From NCBI GenBank assembly GCA_029204225.1, contig CM055093.1:31445777-31509776 (forward strand): a stretch of 64,000 bases of DNA, given 5' to 3'. A program made the position numbers and the translations under genes. Positions 40,200 to 51,979 of the stretch are shown piece after piece (positions within the stretch are counted from its first letter, which is position 1; the number at the start of each line of letters is the position of its first letter). Below the pieces are notes generated by a model. It did not search any database. It was given only the letters and a program-made list of their open reading frames with translations, and was not told where the DNA came from. This DNA comes from Diphasiastrum complanatum (Eukaryota; Streptophyta; Lycopodiopsida; Lycopodiales; Lycopodiaceae).

Positions 40200-41165
40200 T
40201 CAAATGACACGCAACTTGTCAATTTTTGATTTTATTCCTATAAATGCTTCTTCGGGAGTCACATTTGGAACCACAACTGTAGGGCTCCTATTTTGCAAGA
40301 ACGTTGCCGCACTGCACGCTTCCGACCAAAGTGAATTGGTCAAGCCCATTTGCTTCATCATGGAGCGTGCACTCTCCATAATAGTCTTGTTTTTCCTTTC
40401 AGCTACAGCATTACTATGTGGTGTGTGTGATTGTGTGAATTGTCTTTTGATGGCATGTTCCTTGCAAAAGTCCTCAAAATCATTAGATTTGTATTCGTTC
40501 CCTCTATCAGATCTTAGCACTTTGATGCGTGCATCCAGTTGGTTCTCTACTAAAGCCTTAAACTCCTTGAAGCGAGCAAAAGCTTTAGATTTCTTCTTCA
40601 AGAAATAAATCCATGTCCTCCTAGAGTAATCATCTATGAAAGTCATAAAATAATAGGCTTTCCCCAATGACATGGTCTTCATTGGGCCGCACAGGTCTCT
40701 GTGAATAAGTTTCAACAGTTTCTTAGCTCTTGCAGCTCCACCTTTCTTGAATGTCTCCATGTGATGCTTTTCCATGACGCATCCTTCACATATGGCATGA
40801 TGATCATCCTGTAATGCTGGTAATCCTATTACCATCTTCAGCTTCGCCATCAATCTTAAGCTCTCATAGTTCAAGTGACCAAGTATTCTATGCCACAACT
40901 CAGATTGAGATGCTGTTGAGATAGCCAAACCATATTCTCCTAGTTTTGCAGCATCCAATTTATAAAAGCCACAGTTACTATCTCTATAACCTTTCACTAC
41001 CACCTTATGGTTGTGGTTCATATCCTTCATAAGGCATCCATCCTTGAGAATTTCAACCTTAAGATGTTGATTTGCCATCACACCAACAGAAAGCAAACTC
41101 TTTTTGAGTCCAGGAACATAAAGTACATTAGGGATATTCTTGATTTTACCATCAAGAGACTGCAC
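40200..41165 (-). pseudogene. Older copia element: integrase
   Basis: 321 open codons include NVLYVPGLKKSLLSVG, the HHCC zinc site (ELWHRILGHLNYE, CEGCVMEKHH), LLKLIHRDLCGPM, YYFMTFIDDYSRRTWIYFLK, VLRSDRGNEYKSNDF and SHTPHSNAVAERKNKTIMES. The D, D and E catalytic residues remain. It ends at VTPEEAFIGIKSKIDKLRVI. It belongs to an element whose gag and RT are broken, so a working protein is unlikely. Confidence 0.93.
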
Positions 41166-42232
41166 AGATACATTGCCAACACCTTGTATTTGGCATTTCT
41201 CCCCATTGGCTTGTGTGACCTTGTCCCCATCATGGATTGGTGATAATTTCTCAAACCAATCACGTTATTCGGTCATATGCTTGTGGCGCCTGAATCTATG
41301 AACCATCTGACATCATCATCAACCTGGGATGCCAATGCCGATGAGAAGACACTTGTCTCGTCATCTTCCCCATCATCTTCGGCAATGTTGCCTTGTTGCT
41401 TCACCTTTCTCGCCTTTATGTTTGCTTTCTTCTTGTAACACTCGCGTGCCCAATGACCCGATTTGTGGCAATAGTAACATTTGCCTTTCTTCTTCTTTTT
41501 CACCTTCGATGATGACTCTCCCTCGTCATCATCATCCTTGGATTTCTTAAAAATCCTCTTCCACCTTTTCTACTTGTCTTTAGCAAGCAAAGCTTGATCA
41601 TCATGTGGGGTTTGCCTTGATTTCACCACCTCGCGGCACTACTCTTCCTGCAATATGATTCCGTGGAAGTCTTCAAAAGTAGGCAATCTCTCCCTTGAAG
41701 TGATGCCACTCACAAAAATTTGTAGCCCTTCCGAAACACCACTCATAGTGGTATGTACCAATTCAATGTCCCTAATCGGTTTTCCAATTGCCACAAGTTG
41801 ATCTCTCAACTCCTTTATCCTGGTGAAGAAAGGTCCCACCGATTTGCCTTCTTCCATCCTGATTGTGTTCAACCTCGACTTCAAGAACATGGCTCGAGCT
41901 GGATTGCAAGTTTGAAATTGCATTCTAAGAGCTTCTCAAGCTCCCCTAGCTGTCATGGCATCACTTATATGGGTGATCACATGGTCTTTCACTAAAAGGT
42001 TGATCAAGGACAATGCTCTCTGCACCTTTTTATCAAAGGCTCTCATGTCACCTGGAGTGGTATTTGGCTGGACTTCAATACCTACAACAATGTCCCATAA
42101 CTCCTTCTCCATCAAAATGCTCTTCATCTTGAATTTCGAAATGTTGTAGTTAGAAGCCCCATCAAGTTTGCTTGCATTGCCCAAAATTGCCTCATTGATG
42201 ACAATGACCTCCTGACAGCAATCTCCTTGCAT
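41166..42232 (-). pseudogene. Older copia element: gag and zinc knuckle
   Basis: Gag starts at ATG 42232 and has KLDGASNYNISKFKMKSILM and LINLLVKDHVITHISDAMTA. A TGA (41933-41935) stands where related gags have Trp before EALRMQFQTCNPARAMFLKS. The knuckle CYYCHKSGHWAREC lies near 41460 and the protease site WFIDSGATS near 41290. Three or more breaks are visible. Leader DNA (42233-42970) follows without a primer site or recognisable 5' LTR. Confidence 0.92.
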
Positions 42233-42970
42233 TCATGCTACGCTCATGATAGCTATAATGATCCTCCAACAAACTAGCGAATGCATGCTCTACTGATGCT
42301 TAGAGACTTTCAGACTTTCATTGACAAACTGCTACACGGAGGCAATGTTCAAGCTTAGAGACCTTTGTTGACAGTCTGATGGTTGCGTGAAGAAGTGTAG
42401 TGAATGACTCTCTTCATCGTGAAGAAATTAACATTGTGAAGAAATGAACATGTTTGAGGTGTAGCCCGAACCTGACTTGAACAATACACAAAGCTAAAAT
42501 GTCTAAGAGCAACCCTAGTTCGTTTGTCATTTTCATGGCAAATCTGTTGAGTAAACAATTAAACAAAGTGAACTGCATCTACCAGCAATCAACCAATCAA
42601 CTTAGACTTGCCGAAACAACAAGAAACTAATCAACAAAACAATGATCAAAGCTAGGTCTTTGAAGATGCCAGAAAGCTGAATTGAACCAAAGTCCGTGTG
42701 CAGGTGAAAGAAGAGACGTCTTCTACCACAGTCCACATGAAGATGCAGTTCAGAAGCATAGACCAAAGAGGAGGAAGATCAAATCAAAAATTGGAAGCTT
42801 TCACATGAAGTGGGAGAAGTGGCAACAAGCTAAATACAATTAAAAAAAATTAGATCTGAAACAAAATCAATAGAATGTCAAATAATCATAATGCTAAACT
42901 AAATAAGTTTTGAATAAGAACATTTGATACTAGTAGCATAAATAATAATAAATCTGTGAATGCCCCATTA

Positions 42971-43320
<350 letters not shown>

Positions 43321-43402
43321 TTGCGTGACCTCTGAAATGTAATACAATAGTAGCTGATGCAGTTGTGATATGGGTCAGCTGGAAGAAAACCATAACTTCT
43401 GC

Positions 43403-43755
43403 GATGCAGAGTATGTTGCAGCAACCAAGATGGCGAACGAGCTTACATGGCTCAAACAGTTCCTTGACAGACTGGGAGAGAGCTCCAATGAGTCGCTGCT
43501 ATTGTTCATGGATAACACATCCGCCATTCATCTAATGTAGGGATCTAGTGTTTCATTCCAAGACGAAACACATTGCTATCATATATCATCTAATAAGAGA
43601 TCTGGTTGAGAGAGACAGGCTAAAGACCGAGTTTGTTCCAACGAAGCAAATGATGGCTGATATATTTACAAAGCCTCTTGACAAGGCAATTTTTGAGAAG
43701 TAGCATGCAAGTCTAGGAATCAAAAAAATATCAGCTTTGAGAGGGAGCTAAAGGT
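43403..43755 (+). pseudogene. Copia RNase H 3' end fragment
   Basis: The piece reads AEYVAATKMANELTWLKQFL, LGESSNESLLLFMDNTSAIH and, after frame breaks, FVPTKQMMADIFTKPLDKA. It is the same family as 6832-7465. The purine tract TTGAGAGGGAGCTAAAG (near 43737) follows, then LTR sequence. Confidence 0.85.
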
Positions 43756-44098
43756 CACATTACTCGTGAGAGAGAACACCTCTCTTGTGCCAACGCGTTG
43801 ATCTGGAAAATAGACAACACTCAAGAAAACATTGAAAATTCAGCTCTGATAATAGAAGCAATTTTTTAACAATACTCTGTTCTATAATGTGTATAATCTA
43901 CAATATTGGAATGCATGCTAGCAGTAGATATCTTTTTGTTGTTATCTTATTCAACATTATTTGATGTTTACAAGTTTAATTTTTACAACAAATCGTTAGA
44001 ACCAATGCGGGGCTTGGAAGAGAATTAGACCGTTGTCAGTAGCAGTAGCTACAGCCGCCAAGTCAACTCTATCCGGCCTTCATCTCCGGAGCGTCAGT
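43756..44098 (+). mobile_element. Partial LTR after copia RNase H fragment
   Basis: GAGAGAACACCTCTCTTGTG to CTTCATCTCCGGAGCGTCAG matches the LTR fragment at 23366-23931 and parts of the 7477-8512 LTR. The U3 part seems missing. It ends where a short minus-strand leader (44099-44151) starts. Confidence 0.7.
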
Positions 44099-44151
44099 TT
44101 TCCATCAAAAATCTATGATCCTAGCATGATTTATAGCTCATTTCTTGGAAT

Positions 44152-44164
44152 GGCTCTGATACCA
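44152..44164 (-). other. Primer-binding site of a truncated copia
   Basis: GGCTCTGATACCA, the complement of the primer site, lies directly left of the LTR at 44165. It belongs to a minus-strand element whose body to the left is lost after about 55 bp. Confidence 0.85.
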
Positions 44165-44937
44165 TGTTAAAAATGCAACAAAATAAACCCAATTCATCCT
44201 AGAAATGATGGAGAATTAGCACCTATTTAAGATCCAATAGCTAGATTACAAATCAATGCATTGATTTCTAGCTTATCTTGGCTTGAACTCCACAAATTGG
44301 CTCCAAAATCATGCCTGTGTACTATACCTACACCTTCAAAATCTTCTGATAATTACAAAAACTTAAATGCCAATAGAAATCATCACCCAAATAATAGACA
44401 AAAACTAGTCATGAAGGAAGAACTCAATTCTACTCATAATTGGATGGCAAATCCATCACATATATATACATAAATGCCTCGGACACTCACATCCAATAGC
44501 TAGAACTCGCCACCAAAAGACAATGATGATAGAAGTCGAAAAACTCGATTTTTCTTGGTATTTGGATGGAGATCCGATCATACATTTATACATTTCAAGC
44601 TTGGATCTGAACGTTTTAGGGCATCTTTGTATTTATCATAACCTAACCCTAACATCTAACCTAATAGGTCATTGGATCCACCCTAATATGGGGTCAAGAT
44701 CTCAAGATCCAAAAACAATGTAAAACCTGCTATTTTTAGCTCCTAGAATTTCTCTAGCTTATCTAAGCACACTTTGGCCTCATTTCAAAGATGCTATCAC
44801 AATGTAATATGAGGAATGACGTCTTTGGAAAGCATACTATGTGATTTGGCATTTGTGGCATCTATTTACATGGCCTTCTTGCCAATTACTATGCATGTGA
44901 CCAAAAATGGTCAAGCTAGAATTGTGAAATTTCAACA
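44165..44937 (-). mobile_element. Chimeric copia LTR shared by two elements
   Basis: 773 bp, TGTTAAAAATG to GAAATTTCAACA. Its right part (about 44490-44937) is nearly the same as 48849-49225, the 5' LTR of the element to the right. Its left ~300 bp differ strongly from that LTR's left part (48604-48848). A primer site lies left and a purine tract (about 44938-44952) right, so it is at once the 3' LTR of one element and the 5' LTR of another. Confidence 0.85.
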
Positions 44938-44965
44938 CTACTCCTCACAATTTAGCTTAATGAGA

Positions 44966-46080
44966 CTATCTTGAATCAATAATAATTACATGCATAAAAA
45001 CAACATAATCAACATGTTCTTGATCTATGTAGTGAGTATGATCACTCATTACAATAAGAACATAATTTGAGCTCCAAGTTCTCAAATGTAGTGAGAGCTC
45101 CATAAAGGTTATCTTCAAGATCCAAGCTTTGTCTTTGGTAGGTTGTTGAATGATCACCTTGGGCTGCAAAATGTGAGTCTTGTCCTCAGAATAAACATGA
45201 AAACTAGCAGTTTTCCAAGATCCAACTTTTGTATGAATCACATACAACCAAAGCTTGAGATATCACCATCTTGACTTTATCCACCAAAACAATGAACTCC
45301 AACTTGGCATCCTTCCAATGAAGGTCTTCATTCCTTGGAAACTCAAGAGTGAATGGATCACAAGGTAAGGCCTTTGAATACGTATTTGAAACTCCAATCA
45401 AAGTAGTAATGATCACTATTTCATCATCATTAGATATAGGAAGAAAAGCAATGTTCATACAAGCATCATCAAAGGACTTTGTCAAATACATGACATTTTT
45501 TTTATCAGACACAAAATAAGATGAGTAAAGGGAGATATGGATAAGCTTCCTTGCTGATCCTTTATCTTTACCCAAACCTTGATATTGATGTAGATTCAGG
45601 TATCTTTTGCCTTGAGACAAGTGCTCCTTCTCGGGTTCTTCCTTGATGTCTTTTCCCTTCATCATGCTCACGCCCTCTTGGTGTTGATGATGAAAACATG
45701 GATCCAAACCATGATTTCCTTCAAGACTCTCAAGGAATTTGTTTTCAAGGCTCCAAACCTGAATGTTCTCCTTCTCAATATGATCTTTCAAGTAAACAAA
45801 ACAATCACCAAGATTATTTATACCAAATTTACTAGTCAACAATTGACTAGTAAATTTACTAGTCCACAATTGCTTACCACTAAAAATTTGCATTACATAC
45901 TTGTTGAACTTGAAAGTAATGAGGCCAAATACTCTTGTATGGATATAAGTGTCCTTCAAGGATGATTCACTTACTCTCATACAAGGTTTACAATATGCCT
46001 CTTTGAAAATGAAGTCAAAATCTTTCAACTTCTAAATGAAAATGTCATGCTTACTTCTAGCACACTCAAGAGTAAGTAGA
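44966..46080 (-). other. Unrecognised cargo ORF in copia element
   Basis: The main open frame is 45204-46028, 274 codons from ATG 46028, starting MKDFDFIFKEAYCKPCMRVS. A partly overlapping frame (44966-45247) follows. No copia RT or RNase H motif is present, though this is where they should lie; recognisable pol stops near 46090. Mixed composition, a Lys/Glu-rich middle (KGKDIKEEPEKEHLSQGKRY) and no repeats suggest ordinary coding DNA rather than noise. I know no family that matches. It may be a captured host gene fragment. The whole is between pol remnant and 3' LTR. Confidence 0.5.
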
Positions 46081-46999
46081 TATGACAACCACCTTTCATT
46101 CCATACTTTAGAATTCAAAGGGACTTCATTACAAAACTCAGCAAATGAAGTACAAAATGTAGCCCCCTTTTCAACTTTTCTCTGTCAACAAAATTGAGCA
46201 TTGATATCTCCATCTTTGCACTTGTGGCTCTCCTTGGAATAGTTGAAGCTCTCGGATTTCGCTCCTCCCCTTGATCAAGCTCCTCCTTGATCTCAACCAT
46301 ATCTTTGCCAATATGATTCTTAGAGGATTCATCATTAAAGATTACAAACATTGTGGCTCTACCATTGCTCTTTGTGCTAGCAAAATGTACATCCAAATGA
46401 ATCAACTTAAGATGGTGAGTGGTCTTAATGATAGTGTTAGAGAAAGGCAACCTATTTGTGGTCAGTTTGTCCTCCTTGGCTACCATCACAAATTTGTTAG
46501 GATCAACAAAAGCATCAAGCTTAAACAACCTCCCAAACCTTCTTCCCCTTGCTATAATCTTCCCATTCTTCTTGATGTTGCATATATCAGTAGAGAACTC
46601 CACAATGAAATCATGATCTAAAAGTTGGCCAACACTAAGCAAATTCTTAGTGATGCTAGGAATGAAAAGAACACCATCTATCTTAGCCTTCTTGGAAGAT
46701 CCTAAGCATAAGGGAATGGATCCCACACCTTCAACTTTACATTCATGATCATTTGCCATAAAAATGAACTTTATAGGTCCTAGATAAGGTGTGAGTTGAG
46801 AAACGTACTCCCTTTTACCCGACATGTGGGAGCTAGCCCCACTATCTATCCACCAAGGATCTTCACCTTTGACATTTGATGATGAAAAAGTAGACATCAT
46901 GAGTGAGTCCTCATGATAGCTCTCTTCCTCCTCTTGTCCAATGTTGGCTTGTCTTTGATCTTGCTTCCTCTTGAAGCATTCTGAGGCATAATGCCCCAT
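46081..46999 (-). pseudogene. Copia protease and integrase remnants
   Basis: It reads MGHYASECFKRKQDQ (end of knuckle), WWIDSGASSHMSGKREYVSQ (protease), VEGVGSIPLCLGSSKKAKID and LLSVGQLLDHDFIVEFS. After a deletion come HHLKLIHLDVHFASTKSNGR and ATMFVIFNDESS (integrase start), and, after a second deletion, the linker IPRRATSAKMEIS and the first residues of RT. The integrase core is missing. Confidence 0.9.
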
Positions 47000-47804
47000 C
47001 TTGCTACAATATTAACACTTTATCTTGCTACAATAGTAACACTTTATCTTGGATTTGTCCTTCTTGGGCTTGACTTCTGATGATGAGGATGTGGATCCTC
47101 CTTGATCTCCATCCTTTGCTTGCTCCCTTTTGAATGCTCCTCCCTTGGTCATTGCTTTGTCTTTGCTCTTGAAAAATAAGGCTTTGTCATCACCATCATT
47201 GATGGAGAGCCTCTCCATCCTTGATTTGATGAGCCTTCCTACTCTCCTCGGCCATCAACACACTTTGAAGGTCTTCAAGTGTAGGCAAGTTTCCCATGAT
47301 AGCATAGCTTTGAACAAGGTTAGTAAAGTCACTACATAAGCCATTCAAAACTATTTGCACAAGCTCAGTCTCTTTAATAGGTTCACCAACATAAGTAAGT
47401 TGTTTGTTCAAATCTTTCACTCTCAAAACAAATTGATGTCCACTCTCACTCTTTCCTTGGAAGCATTGAAGAACTTGGTTCTTGAGGGAAAGTAATATTG
47501 AGGTATTCTTGGACTCATAGATCTTTTTAAGAGTCTCCCAAGCTTCTTGGGCTGAGGTACATGCTCCTACTTCTTTGAGCAAATCATTTGCAACATTCAT
47601 CTTAATACAATGAAGTGCAATCTTGCACCTTCTCTTGTATTTAGTTGCTTCTTGTGGATGTATTGGCTCATCTTCCTCTCCATTCACAATATCCATCAAA
47701 TATTGCATGATAAGGATGGATTCCATTCTTAACTTCCAAATTGAATAATTTGAAGAGTTCAATCTATCACTAGAATCCAAAAAATAGGCACTTATGGATG
47801 CCAT
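47000..47804 (-). pseudogene. Copia gag with duplicated zinc-knuckle half
   Basis: ATG 47804 opens MASISAYFLDSSDRLNSSNY. Gag continues ALHCIKMNVANDLLKEVGAC, TSAQEAWETLKKIYESKN and LVQSYAIMGNLPTLEDLQSV. A frameshift near 47210 precedes MERLSINDGDDKALFFKSKD and the knuckle. A 24-bp tandem copy (46999-47022, 47023-47046) doubles the CYYCSKIK half, and one copy carries a TAA. The leader and primer site lie at 47805-48603. Confidence 0.93.
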
Positions 47805-48591
47805 CTTCAATGATAGGGAGATAGATTCAAAGAAACAAGATAGATTGTACAAGATATGATCCTACTAGCTATCCCAATCTCTTTGGGACCTGAGATGAAT
47901 CACTCTCTGATTTCTCAACAAGATCTAAGGTGATCTTGAGCTTGATCTATCTTCTAGATCCAGACTAGATCCAGGTTTACTATAGATTTGATCAAAACTT
48001 GTCTCCTCCTTGATATCGACTTCACAAGAAGGGTGAATCCACCTATACTAAACCAATAGCACTTTATAACACACAAATGTCTTACAAATAAAGCCTCTTA
48101 AATTCAGGTTGAATCACATTGACATATTCAATTCCAAACCTATCCAACACGGAGTAGAATAGAAACACAATTTTCACTAGTTTTGCATTTCTAGATGAAA
48201 AAATCATCAAAACACTTGATCCGAAGCTAAAAGGTGTATTTTAGGACCTTAAGAAGCCTAAGAACGACCTAATTAAGCTCTTAAATGACTGATCCAAATT
48301 CTAAAGAGTGGTGGCATTCAAATCCTTATGAAAATCTCTACTAGGAGACATGTACTCCAAGATTCAACACATAAGAACTTTCTAATTTGGTTTGGTTGAA
48401 TGGAAATGGGTCAATCTCGGTTCCTACAGCTATAACCTAGAAAAACAAGTTCCCTTTGATCCATTATCACTCAAATGAAACCAAAATTGAAGGTACAATC
48501 ACTAGATTAGCAACTAGTAGCAAGAGCAAAGCCAATACTCCTCTAGGATCTAAGCTTGAGAAAATCAAATCTAAAGCTCACTTTTGATTAA

Positions 48592-48603
48592 GCTCTGATA
48601 CCA
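48592..48603 (-). other. Primer-binding site of 44-49 kb copia
   Basis: GCTCTGATACCA lies directly beside the LTR at 48604. Confidence 0.92.
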
Positions 48604-49225
48604 TGACAAAATTTTACAGAAAAATGAATCCAAATCAATCCTAAAAGTGATGGAGGATGCACAAATAAAAGATCTAGATCCAAACTGTGAGCTAGAATCA
48701 AGACTAGTTACCAAAACTAGCAAATTTGGCATTTAACTACACATTAGGCACATAGATTTGATCAAATGAACCAAAGTAAAGTACAGAAAGCTTCTCAGAC
48801 CTGTAAACAGGTCCAGTACCCTCCAAACCAACCAATTAATGCATAAGAACACTCACATCCAATAGCTAGTACTTGCCACCAAAAGATGATGATGATAGAA
48901 GTGGAAAAACTCGATTTTTCTTGATATTTGGATGGAGATCCCATCATACATTTATACATTTCAAGTTTGGATCTGAATGTCTTAGGAAATCTTTGTACTT
49001 ATCATAACCTAACCCTAACATCTAACCTAATTGGTCATTGGATCCACCCTAATATGGGGTCAAGATCTCAAGATCGAAAAACAATGGAAAGCATGCTATT
49101 TTTAGCTCCTAGAATTTCTCTAGCTTATGTGATTTGGCATGTGTGGCATCTATTTACATGGCCTTCTTGCCAATTACAATGCATGTGACCAAAAATGGTC
49201 AAGCTAGAATTGTGAAATTTCAACA
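48604..49225 (-). mobile_element. 5' LTR of 44-49 kb copia
   Basis: 622 bp, TGACAAAATTTTAC to GAAATTTCAACA. The outer flank is ATTCT. The matching copy is not found at the left LTR, whose neighbour is a primer site, so the target duplication has been lost by recombination. Confidence 0.9.
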
Positions 49226-50720
49226 ATTCTTGTTTTCAAGATTAAATTCCCTAATAACCCACCACATATTCTTTTTGGTGTCCATACATGGATGTCTTTC
49301 ACTAATCTCTATATACAACATATATCTTCAATCATCAACATGTATGTCATCAATCTTCAAGTGCTTGTGATCAACACAAGTTTCACATTTTTGCAATTGT
49401 AATCAAATTAAAAACCTTTAAGGATTTTAATGAAACAAAAAAATATACAATGTAAGTCTCTTACAACTCACAATACCATAGGTGATTGATCCAAACAATT
49501 TCATGCAATTCAAGAATGTGCAAATTGAAGAATTTAAACAATTATGATTTAAGTGTCATCATATCAATTTTAGATGTTATGAGCATCTCATTGATGAATT
49601 TAGAATCTTGATATCAATTCATGATGTGATAGTTTCAAATAATATTTTGTTAAATTGTTATTTTCTAAAGGCTTTGGTTTGATATCTTAACAATTTGTAG
49701 TTAAATAGTGATGTCATAATATGTAAAAAGTTTTGAAAAAAAAATCTTATATTAATGCTAGTAAAATTATTGAAATTCTATAATATGTGAGTTGTATAAC
49801 TGTTTTAAAACATTACATACATAAGATTATTCTTTTATGAGTTGATTTCAAGTCTATTTACCTATAAATATCTCTTAATCTATTAGAGAATAAGTAAATG
49901 CAAATTTGAAAAAGAACAATTTTTAGTATTATGATTAATTATCTTATGAAGTTATAATCATGAGATATTTTGTGACATAAATATTTTGCCTAGAAGTTTC
50001 GTTTGAATTTAATTTATAGCATTAAAAGATATAAACCCAAAACAAAATCAATATAAAAACTATAATTTGCTAGACATGCACTTAAAGAAATTATTCAACA
50101 AATTTTGAAAAAAAGCAAATTACTAAAGCACATAAAGTTTTTTAAAAATAAAAGCATAGCCAAAATGACTTATGAATAGAGAACTACATTCACTACACAA
50201 CAATATAGACATTATATGAAACATGAACAATCTTAATATTCGTATTTTTATGCTAAGTAATGTATTCACATTACAATTGTAATTCCAACACACACACACA
50301 CACACACACACAATGGAAAATTTTAGTAATAAGATAATCTCAATCTCTAAGCAGTTCATGACATATTTGACACTAGCTTAGACCTTGTTGAATAAGCTAG
50401 TTGGTATCACGTAATTTGCATGGAATATTTGAGAATCAACATTATTTTGGTCAATTGCATGACTTGGCTTGTTCATCTTTGACTTTTTTATGGTTGAGTC
50501 AAGAAGCAACCTGTTTCTTAATACACAAAGATGAATTCATGGACTTGGAATCCATGCCATCTGCTTTTAGCGTGATACTTGATTCCAACTTTCCTTCAAA
50601 GTTTCAATGGCATTTTGATATTAAGTTTGACTTCTGATGCTCAATCGAAAGGAAGACAACCAAGTACCAATGCTTGAATGTACAACGTTCATACATTAAA
50701 GAAAAAATCACTTTTGGATA
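49226..50720. other. AT-rich intergenic DNA
   Basis: Very AT-rich sequence with a (CA)12 run at 50289-50312. I see no gene or element. Confidence 0.6.
50289..50312. repeat. (CA)12 microsatellite
   Basis: A pure 24-bp CA run. Confidence 0.97.
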
Positions 50721-50799
50721 TTTTTGCATATCACAACCAATGAGGTGACAAAACGTATGTGAAAGCATTAGGGGTTTGCTAAGTTTTTTATGTCAAGCA

Positions 50800-51230
<431 letters not shown>

Positions 51231-51578
51231 GCGTATTCTATCGAAGCTACTAAGAGAGTCCTCACTACTAGATTCTTCTTTTTCTATATTTTTAAATGGT
51301 GCATGTGTGTCTTGAATATGTAAAGTACTTAATTTGTTCGTCAATGTTCTTGAGGTCAAGATTAGAATCCCAATATCAATTTCAACATCATCTTCAAACA
51401 TACATCTCAATCTTGTATCAACTTGTATGACATACCGCCAATTCATGTATAGTTGGTTTGGTTGAAACTTTATGTGCACCAATACATTTTTATCTGTTAC
51501 TGTGATTATTTCCCATCATGCCAATGCATATTCCAATTTCACCATGTATCCATTATCAATCGAATAAGACAATGGATC

Positions 51579-51585
51579 ACGCACG

Positions 51586-51626
<41 letters not shown>
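51579..51626. repeat. Alternating purine-pyrimidine tract (CG/CA)
   Basis: CGCACGCGCGCGCGC runs into a long (CA)n, 48 bp of strict purine-pyrimidine alternation. Such DNA can adopt the Z form. No gene lies at 51231-51979. Confidence 0.95.
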
Positions 51627-51629
<3 letters not shown>

Positions 51630-51979
51630 CTATCTTCTTCTTTTTTGGTGAAAATCAATAGCAAGAAAACCACTAGCATCTTTTTGTATGATTGTGTTTG
51701 ACTCTTAGTATATGTAATGTATTTGAAACATTTGACATTAATGTTCACAGATTCTCTGAATTTGTGAGCATGGTCTTCTATAGTTACGGTTCTTTATGAT
51801 TCTTCTTCTTATTAGAACAGTTACAAAGCAGAAGCATTACTCAGATTTCAACATGTATTTCCCAGCCTGTCAATGGGAGACACGGTTTCGATACTCCGCT
51901 ACATGCAGAAACCAACTATGTAACCATCTATAGCTCAAGAGGTTCAACGTTTTGGAATAGGGAGTAGACCTACCACTTG

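Noticed and set aside
51900-51970. A-box-like TAGCTCAAGAGG and B-box-like GGTTTCGATAC, possible second SINE
   Set aside because: The boxes are in the wrong order on the strand and there is no target duplication.
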